DNA of 22,930 nt from Welwitschia mirabilis (GCA_051453625.1 JBOZIK010000001.1:282335895-282358824); one strand, 5' to 3'. Counted from the stretch's first letter, positions 9,481 through 20,530 are shown. Numbers and translations: made by a program. The notes: generated from the sequence alone by a model not told the origin.

Positions 9481-10411
9481 ACGTAACAAAATGCTTGAAG
9501 CCAGATTTTGTTTTGTTGTTTTTCTTTTGTTTTACTAGCTGAAAAATTCTTTTTTTTCCATCTCTAATGTTGTAAAATATATTTTCTTTTCCTTGTGGAT
9601 GAAGTTATTTCATGGTTCTTTTAAGGTTTTAAACTAATTTTACTCTTTAAAAGGAAGGTATAGATTTAGAAAAATGGACATATCTTTTATTCATGATTTG
9701 GCTATCACACATGATGCTTGTGTCTTCACCATTTTAATAATTAAAAAGTGTTATATTATATGTGAATGAAGGGCTAAAAGAAGCTCAAACAATGTTAATT
9801 CAGGGTCTCTATTTGTTGTTGATTGTAATTGTTTTTGCTTGTTTACTATTTCATATTATAAGATGGCTTGTCCCTTTTAGCTATTTGATAATCAAGCTCT
9901 CATCCTTAAATTAAACAAACTAGTTCTCACACTTAGTTCCCCATATCCTATGGAAGTTGTTAAGATTAAGTGAATCTTAATAATAACCAGAGATGAAAGG
10001 GCTTACATCATGAAAGAAGCCAAATAATCAATCTAATATTATCTCTACATAATTAGTGGAAAATAATGTTACTACAAAACAAAGATGTTGAACACATTAA
10101 TAACCTAAGGGCCACTGCTTAAGCATACTTAGTAAATAAGCTTAAATCTGATTATAAAAATTTATCAAATCAAAAGTGAGAATTAGAGATTTTGTGGTTA
10201 GCTACTAGGTCAATAGAGGTTGTCTTCAAGTTTTCATCTAGTTAAGTAAAGTACCGACCCTAATGAGTGTAGTAAGATTTTTCATGGATTAGATTCTTCT
10301 ATGGAATAATTTCATTAATAATGTGATGAATAAACTAAATAGTAAAACTGTATTAAATGATAAAATCAACCATGTATAATCTAAACTTTCCATCTTCATT
10401 ATCATAAATAA
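9481..10411. other. AT-rich stretch without recognised features
   Basis: About 930 bases with only short open frames. The part from 9481 to about 9620 may still belong to the 5' side of the LINE relic, but I cannot support it. The rest shows no motif, tandem repeat or gene that I recognise. Confidence 0.5.
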
Positions 10412-11083
10412 TGTAGAGTCATACAATGAAAGTCCCAAGATGTATATTACAGAAGGTAAAACTAGAAATACAATAAGAATATTGGGAGAAACTAAGGAAT
10501 GAATGTTTTATTAACAAGAAATCTCACATAGAATACAAGCTTACAATATTGGCTCAAGCATATGATTCTTCAAAATACCCTTTCATCAAAAAGTTTTCAA
10601 CTGTAAATGAAAAATCCTATAAGCATGATATCTAAATATGCATTACTTTTCTCAATTTATAAGCCATGTAGTAGGCTATTACCAACTTAGAATATCTAAT
10701 GTCTGCCTCATATAATAATATAACTTAAGAACTAATGATTACAAGATTTCCTTCCTAAAAATTACATAAGTACATACCTTCACTAGTTTAGCTTTTGTCA
10801 TTTCTTGATTAAATTTAGGAAATGACTTGCTATCTTTAGGCTCAGAAGATCTTGATCTTATATAGTTTATTATAGCTTAAAATTCCACCATGTAGCCTAT
10901 AACATAAGCTTAACAAAATTGGTTATAAATAAAAGACTATTAAATGTTTTAAGCCTAAATTTCCTACTTGGAAGATACAACATGATACCTTACAGATTCA
11001 AACTCTAATAATTAATAAATCTAGCCACTAATGACTTTAATATTTTATTCTTATTTTTATTTTCACCAAAGGATGTTCTTGCA
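10412..11083 (-). repeat. 3' LTR of the gypsy element (left copy)
   Basis: It starts TGTAGAGTCATACAATGAAA and ends gttcttgCA, keeping the TG..CA ends of an LTR. Matching landmarks in 15555-16209 include acaatgaaagtcccaa (acaatgaaagccccaa on the right), ttttcatcaaaaagttttcaa (a shorter version on the right) and ggttataaataaaagac (ggttatacataaaagag on the right). Confidence 0.75.
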
Positions 11084-11095
11084 TCCTCCTTCTCT
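11084..11095 (-). other. Polypurine tract of the gypsy element
   Basis: tcctccttctct on the plus strand is agagaaggagga on the coding strand, directly followed by TGCAAGAAC, the start of the 3' LTR. This is the expected primer site for plus-strand DNA synthesis and it fixes the element's orientation. Confidence 0.7.
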
Positions 11096-11339
11096 ATTTA
11101 AATTTGAAGTTCCACATAAATGGTACTACTCTCCTATATCACGTCCAAGTCACAAATAATATTTTTCTTACATTAAAATTGCATATTTATTTTATTGTCT
11201 AGAAATTTAAACTAAGCATCTCTTGTAGTACTTCTTTCTTGAAGATTTCTTCCTTTAGCTTAAAATCATAAGTTATTCATTCACCTTCTTCTTATCTCTT
11301 TTCATCTTCTATATTTTCTACATCCATTTCTTATCATGC

Positions 11340-12150
11340 TTGATCTTGTCATTGTACTTTGATAAATGTGAAACATCAAAAGTTGAAGAAATGCTAACAT
11401 TTGAAGAAATCTTTTTAATAGTCTTGCATGATCTAATATTCTTATGCTTTAACTTATTATAAGTTCCTAGTATGAACCTATCATTTTGAATATGTTGGAA
11501 TACTAGATCACTATTTCCAAACTCATTCCTAACCCATCCTACTTTAATTTTTAAATTCTATTTTTCAAGTTTTCTTTGAAAATATTTATGAAAATTTACA
11601 CTTCTAGATATAGATTCATATGCCATTTCTAATGGAGCTTCTAACCTTTCAATCAAGTCTTGTGTTCTAGCGTGAAATTCATTCACAACTTCAAATGGTA
11701 TCCTCAATATGCTTTTGTTGATGGAATTGTTGTATGTAAACTTAGCAAGAGAAAGATAACTCTCCCACTACTTTGGGTTTTCATTACATAAAATTTTCAA
11801 TGCTATGATTCACCACTTCTATATGACTATCAGTTTGTGTATGGTATGCTAAAGAGAACTGAAACTCTATTCCTAATAATTTCCACAAACATTCCAAAAA
11901 TGTGGTACAAATCCTACATCTCTATTTGAAACAATAGTGTCAGGTAAATCATAACACCTAATAATATCATGGAAAAATAAGTTTGCTACATGTGATGCAT
12001 CAGTTTCCTTGCCACAAAGAGTAAAATGTATCATGTAACCAAGTTTGTCAATAACTATGACCATGGAACCATTAAGTCTTTTGGAGTAAGGTAAAGTAAG
12101 AACAAAATCCATACTTACATCCTTTTAACATCTTCTAAGGACTATTAATG
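11340..12150 (-). pseudogene. gypsy integrase relic
   Basis: The open stretch 11873-12112 reads MDFVLTLPYSKRLNGSMVIVI then DKLGYM, and later IVSNRDVGF. These are the integrase core with the first Asp (VIDK) and second Asp (SNRD) of the DDE triad. The frame is lost after HFWN. The core resumes at about 11600-11775 as YLSLAKFTYNNS and IPFEVVNEF, and the C-terminal part at 11353-11386 reads STFDVSHLSKY. In life it would insert the element's cDNA into chromosomes. It is broken by stops and frame changes. Confidence 0.8.
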
Positions 12151-12599
12151 GCATATGTAATTCCACATTTAAAGATTCTCCTTTGTCTCTTTGGTAAATT
12201 CCATAGTTTTTTATCATTTTTATACTTCCTTATACAAGCTAGGCTAACAAAAATTCCTCCAAACCAAGTCATAGGTTTTGTCCATTCCACAATGTCCTGT
12301 TATATTTGCATTATGCTTTTCTTGTACATGTTATTCCTCATAGAACTTTTAGACAAATTCCCTCCTTATATAGAAGACCATCTCAAATATGAAAATATTT
12401 GTAATGGTATCATTCCAAAGGTCACCTTTCCATACTTCTTGAAAATTTGGGTGACATTCACATAAACTTAAAAGGTGATATAGATTAACATCAAACTCAC
12501 AATGACTCACTAAATATGTCACATTACTTGAAACATCATCTATTTTATTGTTTCTCTTTACTCTTATGCCAGATGGGAAAATTAAACTTGTATAATTTC

Positions 12600-12835
12600 T
12601 TTACCCACTTAATCTAATTAGTAAAAAGAATAAATTCTTTATGCAATAAGCAATGCCGCCATCTTTTTAAATCTTGCAATGTAGCATATGGCTCTTTTAC
12701 ATAAGTAAAATATTTTTGCTTCTCTTCATTTAAATTTTCATAAAAGAAATAAATAAGCTTACTCTCTTGTCTAAGAACTCCATAAATAGGTTTTTCACTA
12801 GCATCACACTCTACTTGAAATGTTTTGCTAAAATC
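12600..12835 (-). pseudogene. gypsy RNase H relic
   Basis: Minus-strand translation gives VECDASEKPIYGVL, then YFFYENLNEEKQKYFTYVKE, then LKRWRHCLLHKEF and FTN followed by a stop. The family has CDAS..G.GGVL, FFSEKLNEAK.KYSTYDKE and LK.WRHYL..KEF.LYTDH. Part of the active site is visible (Asp in CDAS). RNase H would remove the RNA template during reverse transcription. It follows the RT at the expected distance. Confidence 0.8.
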
Positions 12836-13042
12836 TGATAGGACAAGAACAAGTTATATGGTAATATATTTCTTAAGTTCTTGGAATTCTACACTTACTT
12901 CCGTAGTCCATTTGAAAACTCTATCTCTCTTTAAAGTATTTAGCATTAGTGCACAAATCATATTAAAATAATTAATAAACCTTCCATAAAAACTAGCTAA
13001 CCCATGAATGCTTTGTACCTTGTTTGTAGAAGTTAGAGCGGA

Positions 13043-13690
13043 CTAATACATAATGGCCTTAACTTTATTAGAATTCATCTTTATTTTATCCTTGGAATTC
13101 ACTAGTTTAAGGATTATGAGTTGTATGTATAAAGGCATAGTTATTATGCTTCGATAATAATTGTTCCTCTCATAATTAATGCAAAATTTTCTATGTACTA
13201 CATGCTTACACAAATTATTGTTATAAACTAGGATATGACCTAGAAATATCATAATAAACTTTTCCAAATATGGCTTTAAAATATTTGTCATCGATCCCAT
13301 AAAAGTGTTGGGTGCATTTATTAAGCCAAATGGAATGACCAATCATTCATACAAACCATCTAAATTTTCAAAAGGAGTCTTCCACTTGTCTCCTTCACTA
13401 ATGCATATCTGGTGATAGCCCCTTAAAGATCTAACTTACTAGAAAAAGATGAAGCTATTAGATAATTAAAAGTACCATTCATTTTAGATATTAGAAACTT
13501 GTACTTACATAATTGTATTTATAATCCTTTCATAAGTATATATGTGAAACTATTTACTATTCTTCTTTAGAGCTAACACCTACGAGTTAAACATGGTAAA
13601 GAACTTTTTCTTATTAGATCCTTATCCAATAACTCTTACACTTGCTTGTTGATTTATTCTCTTTCATAAGGACTTATCTAATCTACTGGC
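13043..13690 (-). pseudogene. gypsy reverse transcriptase relic
   Basis: From about 13690 downwards the minus strand gives fragments of the fingers and palm, including YEREINQQ and SSKLDL, then [19 protein letters not shown]. An in-frame TGA stands where the family has Trp, just before LVIPFGLINAPNTFM (near 13310-13350). The catalytic box reads FLGHILVY where the family has FLDDILV, so both metal-binding Asp are gone. It has several stops and frame changes. In life it would copy the element's RNA into cDNA. Confidence 0.8.
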
Positions 13691-13949
13691 CTATTTGAAA
13701 GAGATGCATCTAATACTAGATTAATTTGATGGCTAATGCTTCTTGTTAGTTGTAATCTTGGACGTAAGTCATCAATAGAAGTACAATGAAAATAATAGTT
13801 TTCTTCTTTGACTTCTTTAGATGTTTTTATAAACTTTCATATGGTAACTTGCAAAACCACTGTCATTTCACCACTGCATTCCTCTATTTCTACCATTATT
13901 TTCTTTTTCCCCATGAAGTAAACTCTTTCTTTTATTTCTTATCCACCTT

Positions 13950-13959
13950 NNNNNNNNNN
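13950..13959. other. Run of 10 N (assembly gap or masked bases)
   Basis: Ten undetermined bases interrupt the sequence between the gypsy protease and RT segments. A fixed run of ten is commonly a placeholder joining two contigs, so the true distance here is unknown. Open frames that span it are artefacts. Confidence 0.95.
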
Positions 13960-13999
13960 CACCTTTTTCATTTGAAACAATTTAAACATCTTTCCACTT

Positions 14000-14345
14000 G
14001 CATCTATTATAGTATAAGTGTTTTTCTTTTCATCATGTACCTAGTTAGTATCAAGCTATCAAGGTTAATTAAACAATAAATGATACACATCCATAGGAAT
14101 AACATCAATTTTCACATTGCCATGGAAATTATGAATCTTAAAACTAACAAGACATTATAGTGGTATGGCATCCCTTTTATATGCTTGTTATGTAATAAGG
14201 GCTTAGACAACGTTTAACTTCTACATGCAATTTTTCTACCATTTCTTTATAACTAAATTATTTATGTGATTATTATTAATAATAACCTTGCATAGGCCTT
14301 GTTATTACATTTGCATGTTGTCTTCAATATTTGCTTCCTTCGAGG
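14000..14345 (-). pseudogene. gypsy aspartic protease relic
   Basis: On the minus strand, HNFHGNVKIDVIPMDVYHLL (about 14074-14133) is followed by a decayed LLGRPW..D segment reading LFN*P*QLDTN, then KKNTYTIIDASGKMFKL. This matches the second half of the gypsy protease and its link to RT. The expected active site D(S/T)G falls in the poorly kept part upstream, around 14270-14290, and cannot be shown. The protease would cut the gag-pol polyprotein. Confidence 0.65.
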
Positions 14346-14502
14346 TGGATAACTAACTAGAGTAAAATCTTACATTAAAAATATTTTTAACATATATGTT
14401 CTCATCTTTTTGACTTAGTAACAATTCAACCACTTGGTTGATTGATTTTCCACTAGATTCTCCTTTTTCATACATTTTTTTGCAATTATCTTCTAGTTTT
14501 GT

Positions 14503-15540
14503 AGATCTACATTCATATGCTTAATGGCCTATTTTATTGTAATTGTAACTAGTAATTATAGTATCAAATCTTTTATTGACAAATCCATTTTCCTCTTTGG
14601 TCTTCTTTTATTCTTAGCCATTTAATAATGGGATGTTCTATGCCTTCTTTTGGTCTCTATACATAAAATATTTGTATTTCCTTTTTCGTTCCCTTATCTT
14701 TGATAGATGTATTCAATGTGAATGCAATTTTTGTTTAGCTCATAGAGCTAGCTATTGCGCTTGTTCCACACAATTCGGAAAAAGCATAGAAACTTCATTT
14801 TGAATAAAATGTTTAAGGCCATTAACATACCTCATTACCTCCACAATACCTTTTTTAAAACAACCTCCTTAGATAGTCAAGCTGTGAAATTCTTAGTACA
14901 TTATACCATTGACTTATCTCCTTGGAAGATATTCTACATCTTTTTTACTAACTTTACAATATGTATTCCTAGCATAAACTTGTCTTCTAGAGGTATTATG
15001 ATGAACTTCAAATTCATGAGTTAATATCCTTAATTTCTCTCTCCTTCTTTCTAAGCATTCCAAAATTAGTTGCCAAACCACATGACTAAGAAGATGTGAT
15101 CTTCATCTTCTTCTTCCTAGATGTTTCTTCTTTTTTAAAGTACTTCTAAATCCCATGAATCTAATATTTTAGCTTATTTATATACATGATTTCCTCATAT
15201 GATTCCACATCCAAAGGATCCTTTTATCCTCTTTTCATAATAAACCTCGAGAAGAGTTCTTACACATTATTCAAACTACTCCTAGAGATATCAGCACAGG
15301 ATTCCTCTTTCCTTGAGAGTGGTTTCTAGTTCCTCCTCTTCTTCTACTTTATTTTCCATAATTGATTTTTTTATTCAGAGAGTGACATACTTCCATTTTC
15401 TACATGAAAACTTGCATCATATGTAGAAGCATATTCATTGCTTCCTCTTCCTTCACGAACCCTTCTACAAATGGGTTAGAACCATCTTTCCTACAAGCTT
15501 AAAATGATCAACAAACCCAAAACAAATGCTACTATAGTAG
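14503..15540 (-). pseudogene. gypsy gag relic with damaged zinc knuckle
   Basis: At 14503-14550 the minus strand reads YNYNKIGH*AYECRS. This is the CX2CX4HX4C knuckle with both leading Cys changed to Tyr (TGT to TAT) and a stop after His. The region upstream in the element, 14560-15540, is where the capsid should be. I see only short Lys-rich fragments there and cannot place domains. Gag would package the element's RNA. Confidence 0.55.
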
Positions 15541-15551
15541 TTGTAATATCA
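15540..15551 (-). other. Probable primer-binding-site relic of the gypsy element
   Basis: Just inside the right LTR the plus strand reads taatatca, against tgatacca expected for the complement of the initiator-Met tRNA site. The two differences are both transitions. Three A bases separate it from the LTR's TG. The position supports the call; the sequence alone is weak. Confidence 0.35.
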
Positions 15552-15554
15552 AAA

Positions 15555-16209
15555 TGACATATAGTTACACAATGAAAGCCCCAATATCTATCTTAGATAA
15601 CATAATAATAATAATATTAAGAGAAACCATGAATAAAATTTCCATTAAAAAGATATATTACATATAAGACAAGTTTGCAATATTTTCTTAAACATAAGAT
15701 TCGTAGAAACACCTTTTCATCACAAGTTTTCAACTTCAAATCAGAGACCTTATGAGAATAAGATTCAAATTCCCACTACTTCTTGTAATTCATAGGTCAT
15801 GAGGAAGGCTCCTAGAAGCCTAGAAATTCTAATTTAAGCCTCTTACAATATTCAAACATAAGAGCTAACAATTACAAAATTCCATTTCAGAAAATTACAT
15901 AAAAAGAAGTCTTTACTAATTTGGGCATAACTTTATCATTTCTTAGACAAGTTTAACAAATGACATGTCATTTTGAACTTGAGAAATATTAAGATGTTGT
16001 AATTGGCTATAGTATAAATTTTCATTATTCACCCACAAAATGGACCCCACAAACTTGGTTATACATAAAAGAGAACTTTGTATTGAAGCCCATATTTGCT
16101 ACTTAAATAATATACCTTAAAACCTTACAAGTTAACTCTAATAGATAATAAATCAAGCCTCTAATAAATATAATATGTTATTTTTATTTTTTCAAAAGAT
16201 GGTTTGATA
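15555..16209 (-). repeat. 5' LTR of the gypsy element (right copy)
   Basis: It starts TGACATATAGTTACAC and aligns along its length with 10412-11083. It ends near gatggtttgata, where the left copy has gatgttcttgca, so the final CA has probably become TA. It would have carried the element's promoter on the minus strand. Confidence 0.7.
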
Positions 16210-17430
16210 TTAATAGGTTCCAAATCTTTCATCATCTATGCATGAACATCAGAAACATGATCCATAAACAAAAAGTTCCTAGGAAATATGTGAAATCAAA
16301 TCAATAAATAATGGTTTTTGTAAGAGTTCCTTATTTCTTATTCTTGCATGGAAAAACATGATTAACTACAATTCCTTATTTAATGGTCAAAGACACTATA
16401 AGAAAATTACCCCTTAAGTGAATTCTTCTTTGATATCCATGTACAAAATCATGAGAACACTCATAAGAAATCATAACATATTAACTTTTTAAAATGACAT
16501 CTACCTAATTAAGGTGCAAGAACAAGAATAAGACTTCTAAGTAAAAGAAGAAAAGTTACTATAACATTTTTGATAGAATATTGAATGGAGATGATAGGCC
16601 TTACCCAAGGAACTTCATTCCATGACATGATATCTATAGTCAATGTTCAAAGACTTTTATAAAGGAAAATTTTATCTTTACCTTAACAATAAGAAAAGAT
16701 ATCAAGAAGGACCAATCACAAGTAAATACCTTTACCTTTGATTATTTTTTGCTCTCATAAGTTAGGAGTTGATCCTAACATAAGGCATATCATGCCAACT
16801 AAATTACATTTTTCATATGAATCTAATAACTATATGATAAAATGCAAACTTAAGGATTTAATGGCATTACGTATGAGGGATCATTAACATACAATTGACT
16901 AAGCTATTATAGTTAAGTAATAATTTATAAGACCTTCAATAGTTAACCAATTTAGCCTTCGTAGTATAACTTGATATTGATAAAAGCTATACAGTTCACT
17001 TTTTCCAATGCAATTTACATCAAAGTTTCTAACCTTGTATGATATAAAACTATAAGATGAAAGGTTGAATGTTGAAGCTATCACTTAAGACAAGATCTTG
17101 ATCTTCCCCATAATGCAAGATGTCATAGCTAATACTAAATTATCTATAAAATGCAAATTAAGAAACATATACTTAATCTAAAATTATAAGAAGGAAAATT
17201 CAAGAATTAGTAAAGATTGTAGGAAGTATGAATTTCAATGACGCCAGGTTGATAGGTTAACATGGTTTTCATGCAAGTTATCTTACCACCTTTTGAAGTT
17301 TGAGGATTAGATAATTTAGAACTAATAAAAAATTTCTAGACATCCTTGGTTTTAATGGCAGATGTCCTTAAGTCATATTAATGTAATTTAAGTTCTATAT
17401 CATCCTAGAAGTTCCCATTTAAAAGTCTTA
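16210..17430. other. AT-rich stretch without recognised features
   Basis: About 1.2 kb with only short frames in either direction and no family motif that I recognise. Its right part may already belong to the 5' LTR of the copia element that follows, whose left end I cannot define because no second LTR is in the window. Confidence 0.45.
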
Positions 17431-17660
17431 GATATCCCCACTTCTCACATTGATCTATATGGGACTGCGATCTATTAACAGGTGCAAACATCCCCACTCA
17501 AGTAGCCCAAATGTCCCCACTCTTCACAGACAATTTGTATGAAGTTTTGATCCATTAATAGGTGTGGATTTCCTCACTCAGATATCCCATATGTTCTCCC
17601 TCATCTTAGCCATTATGTATCAGGGACTTCACCTTTGATAGGTGTAGATATCCCCTTTGT
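17431..17660. repeat. Degenerate 80-bp tandem repeat, about three units
   Basis: The landmark gatctattaacaggtg at 17469 recurs as gatccattaataggtg at 17549 and in weaker form at 17629, a constant 80-bp step. Each unit also carries a tccccact block, which is partly changed in later units. A partial unit precedes them (from 17431) and another follows (to about 17660). The array lies upstream of the TATA-like site of the copia LTR, where U3 enhancer repeats are often found. Confidence 0.75.
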
Positions 17661-17970
17661 TTTTAGTATAAAAGTTTCATTTGTGGAAGTACATTTTTTC
17701 TACTCAACTTAGGATGTTTTAGTACATAGTGTCCAGTCATTTAGGGCAAATGTCCCCACTTCTAAACTATCATAGTAAAATGACTATTTTCTAATGGATA
17801 TCTCGGTAGTTTCAAATGTAATATTAGTTATAAACTTTAAGGTAGATTTGATAGGAGATTTTCCTTGGATCTAGGTGTAGATTCGTAGTTAAATAAGTGG
17901 AGATCTGAATTTAGGTTTTCTTAGAAATGTCACACTGAAGTTTTCTAACAACTACTTGGTGTGTGTTCTT

Positions 17971-17979
17971 TATAAAATA
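17971..17979 (+). promoter_or_regulatory. TATA-like site in the copia LTR
   Basis: tataaaata lies about 500 bases before the primer-binding site, a reasonable place for the promoter of the element's RNA. In such AT-rich DNA a chance match is easy. Confidence 0.3.
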
Positions 17980-18369
17980 AAGGAATCTCAACATGTATTA
18001 GCAATAATCTTACATACATAAAATCTACATTTCTTATCCTATCTCTTGCAGATCCAAAATTGCTCTATTTCTTTGTTGCAAACACTGTATGATAGTTGTA
18101 TTTGATACACCTTTATTTCTACTCTCTTGGTTGCTAGAATGATTAAGTCTAAGTCAAGAAAAGACTCTTTATTGTAGAAGGATGATGATAAGCCAAAAAT
18201 CATCACTATTGTAGAGGGTTGATGATCAACCATAAAAAATTATCATTTGAAGAGATTAAAGGGAACTAGAGAAGAAGTACCATTTAATTCTCCCTAAAGA
18301 GTGGAGTGAGTCACTAGTTAAATCACTATAAAATCTTTGTGTGTCAATCTTTTCTTCTTGGCATTGGTT

Positions 18370-18413
18370 TTCCTTGTTACTAATCTTTACATTCCTTGTT
18401 ACTAATCTTTACA
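18370..18413. repeat. Perfect 22-bp tandem duplication
   Basis: Units 18370-18391 and 18392-18413 are identical (ttccttgttactaatctttac plus a). The lack of differences inside an otherwise decayed element suggests a late event. Confidence 0.95.
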
Positions 18414-18479
18414 TGTAAAGTAGATTAATTTTATTTACATCAATAGTTAAAATCCTATTCACCCTCTAGGATTTTTAAT

Positions 18480-18491
18480 TGATATCATAGT
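18480..18491 (+). other. Primer-binding-site relic of the copia element
   Basis: tgatatcatagt compares with tggtatcagagc, the plant initiator-Met tRNA complement, with three differences in twelve. It stands right after the LTR-like end and about 90 bases before gag similarity begins. Confidence 0.6.
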
Positions 18492-18577
18492 GAGTTTACT
18501 CTTTAGTTTTCCCACTCTGAGTTGATTAAAAGGGATCAAATTTTGATTAAAGCCACTAAATTTTAAGACCTCATATT

Positions 18578-19435
18578 TTTAATGGATCTAATTATTCATT
18601 TTGGAATACCAAAGTAACTATTTTTCTAAAATCTCTTGATTTGAATATTTGGGATAGTGTTGTATGTCGAAATTCAAAACCTACAACTCCTTGAAGAGGT
18701 TAGACTAATCAAGAACGGGATGAAGCCGAGCTTAATGCTAAAGGAATGAATGCTCTTATTTACACTCTTAGCCCTAAGAAATACAGTCATATGGTGAAAT
18801 GTACTTTAGCAAAAGAAATTTGGGACACTCTTGAAATGTCTCATGAAGGTACAAGCGTAGTTAATAATTCAAAATTGCAATTTCTAACTTCTTAGTTTGA
18901 AAATATCAAAACGGAGGAGCATAAAACTATTGTTGAATGTACAACCAAGATAATCAACATTGTAAACATGATGCAAAAACTTGGTAAAAGGGTTCGCAAA
19001 AGAAGAATTATGAGGAAAGTTTTAAGGAGTCAACTCAAATTATTTCAACCAAAGATCACTGCCTTAGAGAAAAGTAAAAATCCAAATGCCATAATCTTGG
19101 AAGAGCTTAAAGGATCTTTGATCACCTATGAGACTATTATTCTAGATGAAGACATCCCTCAAGCCAAAAGCATAGCTTTAAAATATTCTAATCAAGGCAA
19201 GGAAGAATGAAGCCATGAAGAAGATGTTGAGGATCTAGCTTTACTAGCTAAAAACTTCAAAATATTTTTAAGGAAGTAAAAAGAGTCTAGAAAAACAAGA
19301 CCAAGTGGAAGCAAAGATCAATTTTACAAGAGAAATAATAATAAAGGCAACAACAAGATCAAGAAATCTTTGCAATGTTTCGATTGTAAAAGATTTGGAC
19401 ATACTATAGCTAAATTTGCCAACACAAAATAAACA
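18578..19435 (+). pseudogene. copia gag relic (DUF4219/UBN2 type) with zinc knuckle
   Basis: One frame runs from FNGSNYSFWNTKV at 18578 through LNAKGMNALIY, LAKEIWDTLEMSHEGTS and RRIMRKVLRS to the knuckle at 19376-19420. It has no indel but five stops, at 18692, 18701, 18893, 19208 and 19277. The knuckle reads CFDCKRFGHTIAKFA: the fourth zinc ligand Cys is Phe, a one-base change. The open part is 18968-19210. Gag would form the particle around the element's RNA. The long frame without indels makes this the best-kept gag in the window. Confidence 0.8.
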
Positions 19436-20096
19436 AAAAGAAAAGGAAATAAGGCTCTAAAGGTCACATGAAAGGAGGAGAAAGAATCTGAATTAGAAAT
19501 CTCTCAAAGTGAAGAGGAAGATTGTGGACTATTGGCCATTATTAAAGAACATAGTCTTATCATAACCACAAACGAAGTCCAAGTGATCTTTAGATAATGA
19601 AAAGATAGATCTTAAATCATTTGAAAGTATTAAAGATGCATGTGAAAAATTATACTTTTATTGTGAAACATTAGAATGTAAAAATAAGGCACTAAAATTT
19701 AAATTATTGTTATTGTAATATAAACTTAATTTGGCCAAGCAAGAGTTGAAAAGAATTATTGGAAATCTTAGAGTTGTAAATAAAACCATTTTAGATTTGA
19801 GGAGAGAACTAAAGCTTACAAGAGATTCAAAATCACATTCCAACACTCACTTGAATAAGGTAAACTTTGGATAAATAAGATATGTATACAATCAGCCTAT
19901 TTGAAAATTTTTGAACATTTATTTTTATTATTGTGATAACATAAGATGAAAATTCTTTTGTTATAAGAATGATAAGTTTTTGTGAAGAACAAAGAAAGTG
20001 GAAAATCAATAAACACATAAACAAAAATGGATCAAAAAAGATTCCATCAAAGGTCTCTTTACTCAAAGTGCCTTAAAGGAAAAAGAACATTTAAGA

Positions 20097-20530
20097 TGAT
20101 TCCTACATAGTAGTTATTCTAGGCATAAGATAGGAGATAAATGTCATTTCCACACTCTTGTTAATTATGATTGTGGTGAGTCATCAGTTGGAGACAGTAG
20201 AAAGGTAGCCATCATAGATAAGGGAATGGTATGTGAATATGATCTACCTAAGATTGAAAATGTCTTATATGTTGAAGCCTTGAAGCATAATCTTCTTAAT
20301 ATTACTCAAATGTATAACAAAGGTAATATGGTTATTTTTGATAAAAATAAATGTGTTGTTAAAAATGTTTCAAATAATAAAATTCTTCTAGTTGCATCTA
20401 GAATAGGAAATCTATACTATATTAGAGGTAGCTTAAGTAATGGAGAAATCTGTAGCTTCACTTAAAAAAGTAATGAAAGGCTACAACATAGAAGGATGGG
20501 ACACTCCATGTTGAAAATATAAAGACCATA
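20097..20530 (+). pseudogene. copia protease end and GAG-pre-integrase relic
   Basis: The family protease starts WYLDSGCSRHMTGD. Here the same frame reads *FLHSSYSRHKIGD from 20097, so Trp is a stop and the catalytic Asp is His. The frame then stays open to 20465 through KVAIIDKGMV and IENVLYVEALKHNLLNITQM, the GAG-pre-integrase segment. After a TAA at 20463 it continues with HRRMGHS, the His pair that opens the integrase zinc-binding domain. The inactive protease shows that the element cannot move by itself. Confidence 0.8.

Larger units (their letters stand above)
10412..16209 (-). mobile_element. Ty3/gypsy LTR retrotransposon, nearly full length, decayed
   Basis: Two related sequences, 10412-11083 and 15555-16209, frame an internal region that on the minus strand reads gag zinc knuckle, protease, RT, RNase H, integrase, the Ty3/gypsy order. 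A purine tract lies just inside the left LTR and a primer-site relic just inside the right LTR, both where the orientation requires. The length of about 5.8 kb is normal for the superfamily. The LTRs differ by roughly a quarter or more of their bases by eye, so the insertion is old. No clean target-site duplication could be found (left flank aataa, right flank ttaat). Integrase motifs such as WESYLSL...FTYNNS and STFDVSHLSKY suggest a chromovirus-like lineage, but I see no chromodomain. Confidence 0.85.
17661..18479 (+). repeat. Part of the 5' LTR of the copia element
   Basis: I infer the LTR from the primer-binding-site relic that begins at 18480 and the gag frame that follows. It contains a TATA-like tataaaata at 17971-17979 and ends in a ttcaccctctaggattttta stretch typical of copia LTR ends. 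The left border is not defined, and the 80-bp repeats may be part of it. The 3' LTR is not in the window. Confidence 0.5.

Noticed and set aside
9667-9726. A short plus-strand stretch reading FIHDLAITHDACVF, similar to the HDFAIT motif of carotenoid cleavage dioxygenases
   Set aside because: Only about a dozen residues match and nothing upstream or downstream supports the family. Chance is the better explanation.
12148-12465. A 105-codon plus-strand open frame
   Set aside because: It lies opposite the gypsy integrase N-terminal region on the minus strand. It is hydrophobic because it is the complement of A-rich coding sequence, and it matches nothing.
13786-14079. A 97-codon plus-strand frame rich in Phe
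   Set aside because: It spans the run of N and is the complement of gypsy protease sequence, so it is an artefact.
14755-15024. An 89-codon plus-strand frame
   Set aside because: It is antisense to the gypsy gag region, with no family match.
18138-18245. Possible hairpin or short repeat around gatgatgataagcc and gatgatcaacc
   Set aside because: The similarity between the two stretches is weak, and such patterns are common in AT-rich DNA.
19658-20066. Two overlapping minus-strand frames (19658-19846 and 19833-20066)
   Set aside because: They are antisense to the copia gag-protease linker and show only AT-driven composition.
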